A stretch of DNA of 64,000 bases from Anthoceros angustus (Eukaryota; Streptophyta; Anthocerotopsida; Anthocerotales; Anthocerotaceae): NCBI GenBank assembly GCA_010909165.1, contig MU008181.1, positions 372,001 through 436,000 of the forward strand. The letters run 5' to 3'. Both the position numbers and the translations under genes were made by a program. Below the pieces are notes generated by a model. It made no database searches. It was not told the origin of the DNA and saw nothing but the letters and a program-made list of their open reading frames with translations. Positions 1-10,200 of this stretch are shown piece after piece. Each line of letters begins with the position of its first letter. The first letter of the stretch is position 1.

Positions 1-523
1 ATTGTGTTTGACGGGCTCGGTGAAAAAGATGTGGTGACGTGGACTGCTATGATAGCAGGGTATTCCAAGCAGGGCATGGGGCAGGACGCCCTCCGTCTTT
101 CCAGTGATATGCAAGCAGAAGGCATAGCTGTACCTGATTCTGTGACATTTGTGTGCCTCCTGCAAGCATGTGCGAGTCTGGGCACCCAAGCCTTGGAAGC
201 GGGGAAGCAGCTTCATGCCCAGATTTGGGAACAAGGACATCAGGCTGATGTGTTTGTAGCCAACAGTTTGGTGAACATGTATGCAAAATGTGGCAGTTTG
301 GAAGACGCTCAGATTGTGTTTGACGGGCTCGGTGAAAAAGATGTGGTGACGTGGACTGCTATGATAGCAGGGTATTCCAAGCAGGGCATGGGGCAGGACG
401 CCCTCCGTCTTTCCAGTGATATGCAAGCAGAAGGCATAGCTGTACCTGATTCTGTGACATTTGTGTGCCTCCTGCAAGCATGTGCGAGTCTGGGCACCCA
501 AGCCTTGGAAGCGGGGAAGCAGC
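1..523 (+). repeat. 312-nt tandem repeat inside the PPR gene
   Basis: Bases 1-211 recur almost unchanged at 313-523, a period of 312 nt or 104 codons, which is exactly one P-L-S triplet. The segment after the first copy (211-311) has a near-identical partner at 836-936. The pattern indicates recent duplication or gene conversion of whole PPR triplets. Confidence 0.9.
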
Positions 524-1884
524 TGCATGTTCAGATCATAGAAGGAGGGCACCAGGGTGATGTTTTTGTAGCCAACAGTTTGGTGAACATGTATGCAAAG
601 TGTGGCAGCATGGAAGATGCCCAGAACGTGTTTGATGGTCTTAGTCACAAAGATGTGGTGACATGGAATGCCCTGATGTCAGGATATTCCCAGGAGGGCA
701 TGGTGCAGGAAGTTCTGTGTCTTTACAGTGCTATGCAAGAAGAAGGTATATCTGTACCTGATCCCTTGACATTTGTGTGTCTCCTGCAGGCATTTGCAAG
801 TGTGGGCAGCCCAGCTTTGGAGGACGGGAAGCAGCTTCATGCCCAGATTTGGGAACAAGGACATCAGGCTGATGTGTTTGTGGCCAACAATCTGGTGAAC
901 ATGTATGCAAAGTGTGGTAGCTTGGAAGATGCTCAGAGAGTGTTCAAGGAACTTGATGAAAAAGATGTTGTGACGTGGAATGCCATAATCGCAGGATATG
1001 CACAGCAGGGCATGGGGCAGGAAGCCCTTCATCTCTTCAGTGCTATGCAAGAAGAGGGCGTGGCTGTACCTGATTCCGTGACATTTGTGTCCCTCCTTCA
1101 GGCATGTGCAAGCGTGGCAGCTTTGAGCCTTGGAAGGCAGCTACATGCACGGATTGAAGAACTAGGCCTTCAGGCCGATGTGTTTGTAGCCCGAGGTTTG
1201 ATAAACATGTACGGAAAGTCTGGGAGCATGGTTGATGCACATCAGGTTTTTGACGCATTGCCAGAAAGAGATGTCGTCTCCTGGAGTGCACTGATGGCAG
1301 GGTACACTGGTCAAGGAGACAGCAAATTGGTCTTTGAATTGATCCAGAGAATGAGTGAGGATGGTATACAGCCAGACGGCATCACATTCCTTAGTGTACT
1401 AACAGCATGCAGTCATGCGTGTCTGTTGGACAAGGGGAGGGAGTACTTTGAGGCTATGAGCAGAGACTATGGCATCACTCCTACAGTAGAGCACTACACA
1501 TGCATGGTGGATCTCCTCGGCCGTGCAGGCCAAGTGAAGGAGGCACTAGCGCTGATAAGGACGATGCCTGTACTGCCTAATGCTGCAGTATGGTATACTT
1601 TGTTAGGTTCGTGTCAAAAATGGAACAATGTGGAGGTGGGACAGTATTGTTTTGATGAAGCATTGAAGCTAAACCAGAAAGACGCTGCAGCGTATGTATT
1701 GATGTCAAACATATACACTGGTGCCCAGATGTGGGAGCAAGCACAGGTGATGCAGGTGAGGAGAAAAGGGATCAGGGCTTGGAAGGAGCCTGGTCAGAGC
1801 TGGTGGACAGACATGGAGGGATTCGTTCATAGCTTTCTGGTTGGGGATGAGAAGGATCCCAGGAGAAAAGCAAGACTGGACTAG
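1..1884 (+). CDS. PLS-class PPR protein with E domain, 5' end outside window
   Basis: Organelle RNA-binding pentatricopeptide repeat protein, 3' part only. The reading frame is open from base 1 (first codons read I-V-F-D), so the true start lies upstream. About five P-L-S triplets of roughly 104 residues follow one another, with landmarks such as DVVTWTAMIAGY, VTFVCLLQAC and LVNMYAKCGS. After the last S motif come an E-type region (VEHYTCMVDLLGRAG) and the beginning of an E+ region (WKEPGQSW, HSFLVGDE). The stop comes soon after this, so there is no DYW deaminase domain. Members of this class usually guide C-to-U editing in chloroplasts or mitochondria, recruiting a DYW partner when their own is missing; this role is inferred. 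The first two triplets are nearly identical at DNA level (see repeat entry). The early end of E+ could be natural or a truncation. Confidence is high for family, low for target. Confidence 0.9.
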   Translation: MVFDGLGEKDVVTWTAMIAGYSKQGMGQDALRLSSDMQAEGIAVPDSVTFVCLLQACASLGTQALEAGKQLHAQIWEQGHQADVFVANSLVNMYAKCGSLEDAQIVFDGLGEKDVVTWTAMIAGYSKQGMGQDALRLSSDMQAEGIAVPDSVTFVCLLQACASLGTQALEAGKQLHVQIIEGGHQGDVFVANSLVNMYAKCGSMEDAQNVFDGLSHKDVVTWNALMSGYSQEGMVQEVLCLYSAMQEEGISVPDPLTFVCLLQAFASVGSPALEDGKQLHAQIWEQGHQADVFVANNLVNMYAKCGSLEDAQRVFKELDEKDVVTWNAIIAGYAQQGMGQEALHLFSAMQEEGVAVPDSVTFVSLLQACASVAALSLGRQLHARIEELGLQADVFVARGLINMYGKSGSMVDAHQVFDALPERDVVSWSALMAGYTGQGDSKLVFELIQRMSEDGIQPDGITFLSVLTACSHACLLDKGREYFEAMSRDYGITPTVEHYTCMVDLLGRAGQVKEALALIRTMPVLPNAAVWYTLLGSCQKWNNVEVGQYCFDEALKLNQKDAAAYVLMSNIYTGAQMWEQAQVMQVRRKGIRAWKEPGQSWWTDMEGFVHSFLVGDEKDPRRKARLD

Positions 1885-2116
1885 ATTATTTCCAAAGGTC
1901 TGCAATCGGCCAACTCTGGAGTCCCTATCGGCTGGTGTGACAAATGGAAAGCATATCAGTGGAGTCCGTATAGAAGAGTTCGTGCATTGGCTTGGTCGCA
2001 TGGCCCAAATGGATAAGACGCTGGTCTACGAAATCAGACTTCCTGGGTTCTATCTCCAGTGTGATCAACAAATGCATACTATACCAAATGCTCGATCCTT
2101 TATTACTTTAAATGGA

Positions 2117-2275
2117 AGGCCCGCAAACGGAGGATTATGCTGGTTAGTGTAAGTAACATCGTCGCGAAGGCACGCAAACGGAAGATTAGGCTGGTTGAGT
2201 GTAGGTACCATCGTCGCGAAGGCACGCAAACGGAAGATTATGCTGGTAGTGTCAGTGACATCGTCGTGAACACAG
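2117..2275. repeat. 51-52-nt minisatellite, three copies
   Basis: Three imperfect direct repeats share the core cgcaaacgg...gattatgctggt...catcgtcg, with cores starting at 2122, 2173 and 2225. They lie in the tail-to-tail gap between the two PPR genes (1885-2457), where I see no supported gene. Confidence 0.85.
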
Positions 2276-2457
2276 GATGTGCTCATCAAGCTTACGGGAT
2301 AAGTCTCTGTTGACTGAACTTGCTGATCAGAAGTCATGCATTGGGGGAACGATTTCACAAGACATACTGCTGGCTCTACTGGACAAAGCATCCTGGAGGT
2401 GCCCAGCATCCTGGCCGTTAGTTTATGAGGCAACTTGTAGAATTGGCTGGCCAACAT

Positions 2458-5392
2458 TCAAGGATCATACCCCACCACTTTCAATTTTGAACTTAGGTCT
2501 TTCAGCAATCCATACAGCAGCGATTCTTGCTGGTGCCTGTGGTCGCCCACCATGAAGGTGTGCAACTCTTGGTTGTGCTCGATCCAGCTCTGTCCGGCTT
2601 TTTTCCAAGCACCCTTGCTTTCTCGCAACTCTTCTATCTCCCTTGCACACTCTGACATGCCAGCATGGGCATAAATGTTTGACATGAGCACATAAGATGA
2701 CGCTTGTTCTGGATCTAGGGCAACTGCACGATTGAAGGCATGCCTCCCAAGCACCACATTACTATGTGTACGGCAGGCGCTCAGAATACACAGCCATGCA
2801 GGGAAATCAGGCTGCATTGGCATTTTTAAGATCAAGTCTTCAACCTCTGTGAAGAGGCCGGCGCGGCCTACTAGATCTATGATGCAAACAAAATGCCCGA
2901 GTTCCGCAGTGATTCCATGCTCTGTTGTCATTCGGGCAAAGTACTGTAGCCCCGAGTCCACCATGCAAGCATGACTGCAGGCAGACAGAAGGGCCAGGAA
3001 TGTAACTCTATCGGGCTTCACTCCTGTACAACACATCTCCTCATAACACTGCCCGCATTTTGCAATATCTCCTTGTCGGGCGTACCCAGCAATCAGTGCA
3101 TTCCACGAAACTGGATCAGGTCGAGGCACGGCCTCAAAAACTTTTCGAGCATCCACCATACTCCCACATTTGCCATAAGCATGAATCAGACTGGTTGCTA
3201 CAGAAAGATAGCATTCACATCCCCGATCCACAACGTCCTGGTGGATATTGGTACAAATATCTAAGGCTCCTGTCTTGCTGCAAGCGTCTAGGACGCATAG
3301 GAATGTAGCCTCATTTGGTTCCACACTTTCCTCCTGCATTTGCCCATACATCTGAAGGGCCTTTTCCCCTTGGTCCTGTTGAGCATATGCTGCAACTATG
3401 GCATTCCAAGAGACCACATCTCGGTGGGATAATCCATCGAATATGCGACGTGCATCCTTGATGCTCCCGCACTTTGCAAACATACTAACCAGACTATTAC
3501 CGACGAACACATCTGAGTCAAAACCTCTGGAGGCTGCTTTTTCATATAGTTCTGTTCCCTTTCGCAGCGACCCCACTTTGATTATTTGGCCATGTACCAG
3601 TGAACTTTCTTCTTTGTCTGCAATGCTGCCACATGCTTGCAGAACGCTGACAAAGGTCCGGGAATCTGGCCTGAAACCTTTCTCTTGCATGTGCTCATAC
3701 AGCTCCAAGGCGATTCCACCTTGATCCTGCTGTGCATATGCTGCAATGATTGAATTCCATGACACCACATTGTGTTGTGTCATTCGGTCAAACACCTGCC
3801 TTGCATCCTTTATGCTTCCACACTTCCCATACATGCTCACCACAGTGCTTCCAACAAACACATCCGATTCAAAACCTAGGCGAACAGCTTCTGCATGTAT
3901 CCTACCCCCTTTCCGCAGTGACTCCACTTTGACATTTTGCCCATAAATGAGCGCACTTCTCTCCTTTTCTGCAAGGGCACCACATGCTTGCAGAGTGCTC
4001 ACAAAGGTTCGAGCATTTGGCTTGATTGCCTTCACTTGCATTTCCTCATATATTTGCAATGCACGTTCTCCTTGGTCCTGCTGAGCAAACGCTGCTATCA
4101 AAGCATTCCATGACACTACATCTTGGTGGGGCATCTGACAGCACACCTCTCGTCCATCCTTCAAGCTCCCACACTTCGCATACATGCTGACTAGACTGCT
4201 AGCAACAAACACATCTGAATCGAAACCCAGCCGAGTAGCTTCCGCATGTATTTCACTTCCCTTGCCCAATGACCTGACTTTGACCTGCTCCCCATGCATA
4301 AGAACACTCTCCTCCTTGTCTGCAAGGTTGCTACACGCTTGAAGAGCACTGACAAAAGTCCTACCGTCAGGCGTCACTCCTTCCTTGCGCATGTCAGCAT
4401 AAATCTGCAATGCCCTTTCCCCTTGGCCCCTCTGAGCATAGGCTCCAATCAATGCAGTCCAGGATACGACATTGCGGTGCACCAGTCTGTCGAACACCTG
4501 TTGCGCAATAGTGAGGTCGCCACACTTAGCATAAAAACTAACCAAAGTACTTCCCACAAAGACATCAGACTCAAGCCCATTTCTCAGAACATGAGCATGA
4601 ATCCGCTTGCCCTCTTCTAAGTCTTCTAACTTGCTGCACGCTTTCAGTAAGCCAACAAACGTGTACTTATCAGGTTGTACACCCTCCTGAAGCATGTCCT
4701 GGTAGCACGAGAGAGCCTGTCTACCCTGCCCAGCATTGCTATACCCTGAAATGACTGCTGTCCACGAAAAAACTGTTCTGCACGACAACCTCTCAAACAC
4801 CTGAATCCCATCTGTGATGCTTCCACATTTCACCAGAGTTGCAACCAGAAGCTCACCTAGGAATTTGTTGGCCTCGAACCCATGTTTTGCCATATGTGCA
4901 CGAACTGCTTTAGCTTCAACCAGGGCCTTCTTGTTGGTGCACGCCTCCAATAAGCACTTATACAACTGCACCGAAGGCACCATACCCAGCTCGTCCATGC
5001 CCAGCAGGGTGTCCAGGGCCTTGTCCAGTTGGCCCAACTTGCAGAGCCTTTCAGCCCCACCATAGCTCCTTGACCTGCAAACCCACACAGGATTTCAAGG
5101 CTGCATTAGGATTTCTTCCACGCAGTACAGTACGTGGCAAAACAGTACAGCACAGAATCTTCTGCCCAGCAAGCAATCACCTTCCTTTGTCAAGGACCAA
5201 CCGAGACTCAGACCCTTGACGTCCCTTCACCGATTCATGAAGTTCAGCACCCAGTCGGACTAGCTGCGACTCTGAATCACCCAAGCCCAGGAGCTTCTTC
5301 GAGTTTTGCTGTCTGAACGCAGGAGAGGCAGAGGATCTTTCTGCCTGCGATACAGCACAGCTCGGGCTGAATATCTCCAAGCATTGCTCCAT
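2458..5392 (-). CDS. PLS-class PPR protein with E/E+ domains, two exons
   Basis: Organelle RNA-binding PPR protein of the PLS type. Exon 1 is 5392-5181 and exon 2 is 5074-2458, joined by a 106-nt intron (gtgatt...ttgcag). The sum is 2829 nt, giving 942 residues. Exon 1 supplies an N-terminal extension rich in Ser and basic residues that could be a targeting peptide. About six P-L-S triplets follow, then an E domain (ELGHFVCIIDLVGRAG) and an E+ domain ending in VGYDP, exactly where a DYW domain would begin. Three of the L-type motifs carry an insertion of roughly 16-18 residues (pattern DKEES..HG..VKV.SL) between the helices, repeated at triplet spacing. Expected role is organelle transcript editing or processing with a separate DYW partner, by family inference. 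It shares a short divergent promoter with EIF2B3. Confidence 0.88.
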
Positions 5393-5534
5393 GTGCCCAC
5401 GGGGAGCTCCACCGTTTTATTCAGATGGATAAAGGGAACTGGGGGGCGCAAAACAGAAAGTTGTGTATCTCGCCACCCTACAATTTTTTATGAGGGCGCT
5501 GAACTCCGGGAGCGGGAAAGAGTGAGCAAGAGCG
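5393..5534. promoter_or_regulatory. 142-bp bidirectional promoter interval, PPR / EIF2B3
   Basis: The start codons of the upstream PPR gene (5392, minus) and EIF2B3 (5535, plus) are only 142 bp apart, so both promoters and 5' leaders must fit or overlap here. The interval contains a short T-rich run near 5480-5490. No clear TATA box was identified. Confidence 0.5.
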
Positions 5535-6896
5535 ATGGGGGCTCCGGTGATGAAGTTCCAGGCTGTGGTGATGGCCGGAGGGCTCATGAGGAAGCTCTTC
5601 CCACTGGTCTCTAAGGAAATGCCGAAGGCGCTGCTCCCTGTGGGGAATCGGCCGGTGCTGTCCTATGTGCTAGAGCTTCTGGAAGCCAGCAATCTGAAGG
5701 ATTTGATCGTGGTGGTGGCAGGAGAGGAATCAGCAGGGAGAATTGGTGACTGGATTACCGAGGCCTTTGCTGGGCGATTGAACGTGGAGGTTGCAGCCGT
5801 GCCCGAGGATGTGGGCACCGCGGATGCCCTGCGGCATGTGCTGCATTGTGTGACAGCTGACGACTTCATCGTGGTGAGCGGGGACCTGGTGTGCGATGTG
5901 CCGCTGGGCGTTGTGGCTGCTGCCCACAGACGGCAGGGGGCTGTGGTGACGGCATTGCTCTGCGGGAGGCCGACTGCTGGTGCTGCTGAGAGTGGGCCTG
6001 GGAAGGACAAATCGAAGCAGCCTGCGCCATTGGATGTCATCGGGCTGGGGCCTTCGCAGCAGTCCCTGCTCTACCTTGCCTCGGGCCCGCAGATTCTGAA
6101 GGAGGTGAGGACGGCCAGGTCCTTGTTGCGGGTAGCAGGGCACATGGACATCCGCACGGACCTCGTGGATGCGCACCTGTATGCCTTCAACAGGAAGGAA
6201 GTGAAGGAGGTGCTGGAGGCCAGGCCGGGGATCAGATCCATCAAACAGGACCTCGTACCCTACCTCGTCCGCTCCCAATTGAGACCGCAGCTGGCCACAG
6301 CTGCAGCCTCTGGCTTGGAGGAGGGTTTGGAGAGCTTGCGTGTGGCGGATGAAGTTGGTGCAGTGCAGCTCAGTACCTCTGCACTGCTGCAGGCAGAAAG
6401 CAAGGCTCAACCTTCTTTCAAGTGCCGAGCATATCTTGCCAGCAAGGGCAAGTATTGTGCCCGTCTGAACTCGATTCAGGCGTTTGAAGACATCAATCGG
6501 GATGTTGCAGGCGAGGCAATTCATCTGACGGGCTACACCGTCTCTGCTCAAAACAACGTCATCCATCCGACTGCGGTTTTGGGTTCCAAAACCACAGTAG
6601 GACCTCACTGCATGCTTGGGGAAGGCTCTCAGCTTGGTGACAAATGTAGTGTAAAGCGTTCTGTTGTTGGACGCCACTGCAGGATCGGTTCCAACGTGAA
6701 GATCATGAACTCAGTGCTGATGAACTATGTCACAGTTGACGATGGTTGTGTGATCCAAGGCTCGATTGTATGTAGCAACGTGCATCTGCAGGAAAGGTCC
6801 AACTTGAAAGACTGCCAAGTGGGAGCTGGTTACGTTATAGGGGCAGGCTCTGAATACAGGTCTGAAGCTTTGGAGTCCAAGCAGCACGCCTGGTGA
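5535..6896 (+). CDS. EIF2B3: Translation initiation factor eIF2B subunit gamma
   Basis: Subunit of the cytosolic guanine nucleotide exchange factor eIF2B, which reloads eIF2 with GTP; gamma pairs with the catalytic epsilon subunit. The 453-residue protein is a single uninterrupted exon and close to the usual length. Residues about 5-240 form a nucleotidyltransferase-like domain, opening with FQAVVMAGG and the KEMPKALLPVGNRPVLSYVL segment, followed by SGDLVCDVP. The C-terminal 120 residues form left-handed beta-helix hexapeptide repeats (IHPTAVLGSKTTVG, MNSVLMNYVTV, IQGSIVCSNV). An internal Met at codon 6 directly precedes the conserved KFQAVVMAGG and is an alternative start. It ends tail-to-tail with PATROL1, 337 bp away. 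Confidence 0.95.
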   Translation: MGAPVMKFQAVVMAGGLMRKLFPLVSKEMPKALLPVGNRPVLSYVLELLEASNLKDLIVVVAGEESAGRIGDWITEAFAGRLNVEVAAVPEDVGTADALRHVLHCVTADDFIVVSGDLVCDVPLGVVAAAHRRQGAVVTALLCGRPTAGAAESGPGKDKSKQPAPLDVIGLGPSQQSLLYLASGPQILKEVRTARSLLRVAGHMDIRTDLVDAHLYAFNRKEVKEVLEARPGIRSIKQDLVPYLVRSQLRPQLATAAASGLEEGLESLRVADEVGAVQLSTSALLQAESKAQPSFKCRAYLASKGKYCARLNSIQAFEDINRDVAGEAIHLTGYTVSAQNNVIHPTAVLGSKTTVGPHCMLGEGSQLGDKCSVKRSVVGRHCRIGSNVKIMNSVLMNYVTVDDGCVIQGSIVCSNVHLQERSNLKDCQVGAGYVIGAGSEYRSEALESKQHAW

Positions 6897-7233
6897 AGGT
6901 CCATCCGTCGTTTTGCCTGGCTCAAACAACTTTTCCCGTGCATGCACTGCCAGCAATGCCATCGTGTGACTCTAGGGTTCAGGAGGGCAATGTCCACACT
7001 CACTGTCTTGCCTAGGTTGCAGATGACGCAGAGTTGCAGAGACTTCGAACCAATAGGGAAGATCAAAATCGTCGTCCTTTTACACGGGGAACTATGTACG
7101 ATCAATAACGTCTTTTTCACACGAAAAAATGGCCAAATGTGGCTTTCGGGGGAAGCAGGTCCATTCACTGCCAGGGGCATCACCGCGTCTCGGTTCAGCC
7201 AGGAAAAGGATTACAGGAGATTCTCGTACAGAA

Positions 7234-10200
7234 TCAGCCTGACATCTTGTACTGTTTCTTCAGGAATTTGGACGCGTCTCTATCAGTCCTATGACACAAA
7301 ACTCGCAACAGCGTGTCTGCATCTGTTACACTTCGACCTCCCCCTTTTAGCATACCACCGGTGGATACCATCTGCTCGCCTGCCCGTTTGAAATTGTCGA
7401 TAACAAGGAATGCCTGCAAGGGGAAAATTGAAGGTCACCAGGTGGCTGTAAGAGCCAGCCAAGGGTAAAAGGAGCCTAAACCGAAAGCAAACTGCCGCAT
7501 ACCTCCAGACCGTAGAGAGTTAGAACTTGCTGAACAAGATTACTTGCGTTGTCCACAACACCTCTGGGCAAGCCATCTCCGTCTGCTATAAAGAATTCCT
7601 GTGCACAAAATGGATGCAATGTGATATTCACAAATTCACGTTGCCTCCCACTGTCCACGGACCCGATTAATGCAATAACAAATGACTCCACATCAGTATC
7701 AGTATCAGCCCAACCTTCAATAGATTGAAGTCTTCATCCAACATATCTGAGTCTTCCCGGTCAAACGAGCGATTCGTACCACCATCCAGCAGCACTCGAA
7801 TAAGGCCATCCTGCAAGCACCACGTAAAAAGGACCTATCACAACATCGACAACAAAGCAAGTCTTCCTGCAGGAACCATTTGAATATACTTACCACTGCA
7901 GCATGCAACAACCCAAGCACAACTCTATCTCGTAGAGGTTCTATGATGACACTGCAAAGTTGTCCAAGGACCTGCCCACCAACATAGCTCCTTCCATCAG
8001 AACAACTTCGGACATTTGAGACGAACTAGAGGAATATTTCAACCCAGACAGTAGCAAACCGCACCAGAACACTTACAGGATCCAACTCGTTCACCACTTT
8101 TTCCATTCGTGCCTGAGCGACACTTCCTTTGTACAAACCGTCAATAAATGTTTCCCTCATGTCCCAAAAAATAATCTTAGTGCCTGTACCATCATGATGA
8201 CTACAGATTAGATGCAGTAGACAGCCTGTCTCACGTGTACCAAGTGCGACTAGCTTCAATTTGATCATCATAATAGGGATGTTCAAACGGACATCCTTGC
8301 CTGTAAATTCACATAATTTGTCAATTGCATTGTTGGCAGCCTTTCGTGATCCTTCAAATAGTGATGACAGCTCATCTGCTTGCCGTGCCCCTGACAGACG
8401 CTTCACTTTAACATCTCCGTCACTCGGCCTGCTCCCTAAAGAGATCCAACAGTACCCCCCACTTAATTCCGACACAGACAAGCGACAGTGTGCGCGATGC
8501 ATCCTGTTTGAAAACCACTTCACTTTACAGGAAATCTTCCACTTAAGCAGCTGCTGAAACACAGTTCATACATGAGTGAGCTTACTTGAATGACCATTAC
8601 TTCGAGAAAGATCATCTAGCGGTCTCTTGACTGCCCAGCGTTCACGAACGGTGTCTTCTAAGATATCTACTTGTGCCAGAATGTACTGCACAGAGGATCA
8701 GCATCAGCATGGCATTTCAAATGTGGCTAGCTAGCTATCAAACAGACTCAAAGCACACAGAGCCTTACATGCAGTGTGTTAAGTCGGACACACAGCTTCG
8801 ATGTTGTCAGAAGGTTGATTTCAGAGGACCTTCTCTCATCAGGAAGTCGAGGGTCTGCAACCTTTTTCTTGGAAAAGGCTGCTTTCACTAATCCATCTTT
8901 CTTGTACCGAGCTAAACTTGGAACCGGGGGAATCAAATCTGATGTCTCACCTGACAGTCGCTATGGAAATGATGTTTAGAAACATGGAGAACCACAAGAT
9001 GCAGCTCCATGCCACGGAAAATCTGACACACAACAAAAGGACACCAGCAATGTTTTCTACCTAGTTCTGAAGCCACTCCTTTACAGTACAGCTGGAGAGC
9101 ATTGTCCAACCCATTGGTGAGGCCCTTAAGAAGTGGAACTCTCATCGGAAGCTTCATGTCAAAGAATTGGTCAACTGTCTGCTCAATGACAGTTTCAGAA
9201 GAACGACTTTGCATCAATCATGGGACTAAAACAAGTCAGAAATGTAACCACAGAAACAAAATAACTACCAACTCCAAATCAGACCTCTTCAATGATGCGA
9301 AAGACCTCAACAACTGATTCTCCATGACGCTGTTGATTTGACAAACCTTCCCATTTCTGCCAGCAGGTGGAAAGATTGCAGTCAGATCACAGATCAGGGT
9401 TCACCACTCTTAACAGCTAAAACTTGGACACCCCTTCAACTTACCTCTTGTTGGAGGGTACGTTCGACCCACTCATTAACTTTGCTCAGCTGCATGTTAA
9501 CCCATCTCATGATAAGGGTACCCGAAACTACTTCAACCTGATGAAGCAGGAACACCATAAGAAGATACTCAGATAAGTGACAAGCATGTCACTTGCAGCA
9601 TCAACAAGTTTTTCAACAACTCTTTGAACTAAACCATTTCAGCTCAGTGCTGAAACCGTCAGAAGATAACATAGTCAAATAAAGGTTCAGGAAAACCACT
9701 ACTCTTGATATAGATCTCACCTGGTAGGGAACTAGCTGCTGCTCATATATACTTTCATCATCTAGGTCAGGGACAGATAGTATCAACTCCAATAGGTACT
9801 GCTCTAGGCTGTCGGCAGCTGGAAGGACTGATGCTACATCATCCGTAAGATGAGAAACACCATCCAGAAATGGTTTCTGAACAAGCGGCAATATTGTGTC
9901 AATACAGCATGGCCAAACTTACCAAAATTGACTTACAGTAAGCAATAGTCAGAGCAGGACTGCATACAAGGATACAGCCTGATGATATAACAAGGAGCAC
10001 AAATATCAATCAATAAAAAGGTGGTGAGATCTCTCACTAGCTCCTTCTGGAAAAGACCATGCAGAACAGTTGCTGTAGTGGCCACAGCTTGTGGGTGCCA
10101 CCGACTAAGGATGGGAGCAAATAGTGTAACGTCTCGCCTCGCCAGAGCATGGACTTCCACTGCAAGCAAAGCCAATGGATGCTCACCATCTGTGTCCGCT

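Noticed and set aside
1841-2152. 103-codon frame after the first PPR gene as a frameshifted DYW domain
   Set aside because: It has no HxE or CxxC deaminase motifs and no DYW-like end.
2458-5088. Start of the second PPR gene at 5088
   Set aside because: The codons before the acceptor at 5075 are intron sequence. The spliced upstream exon gives a better N-terminus and keeps the frame.
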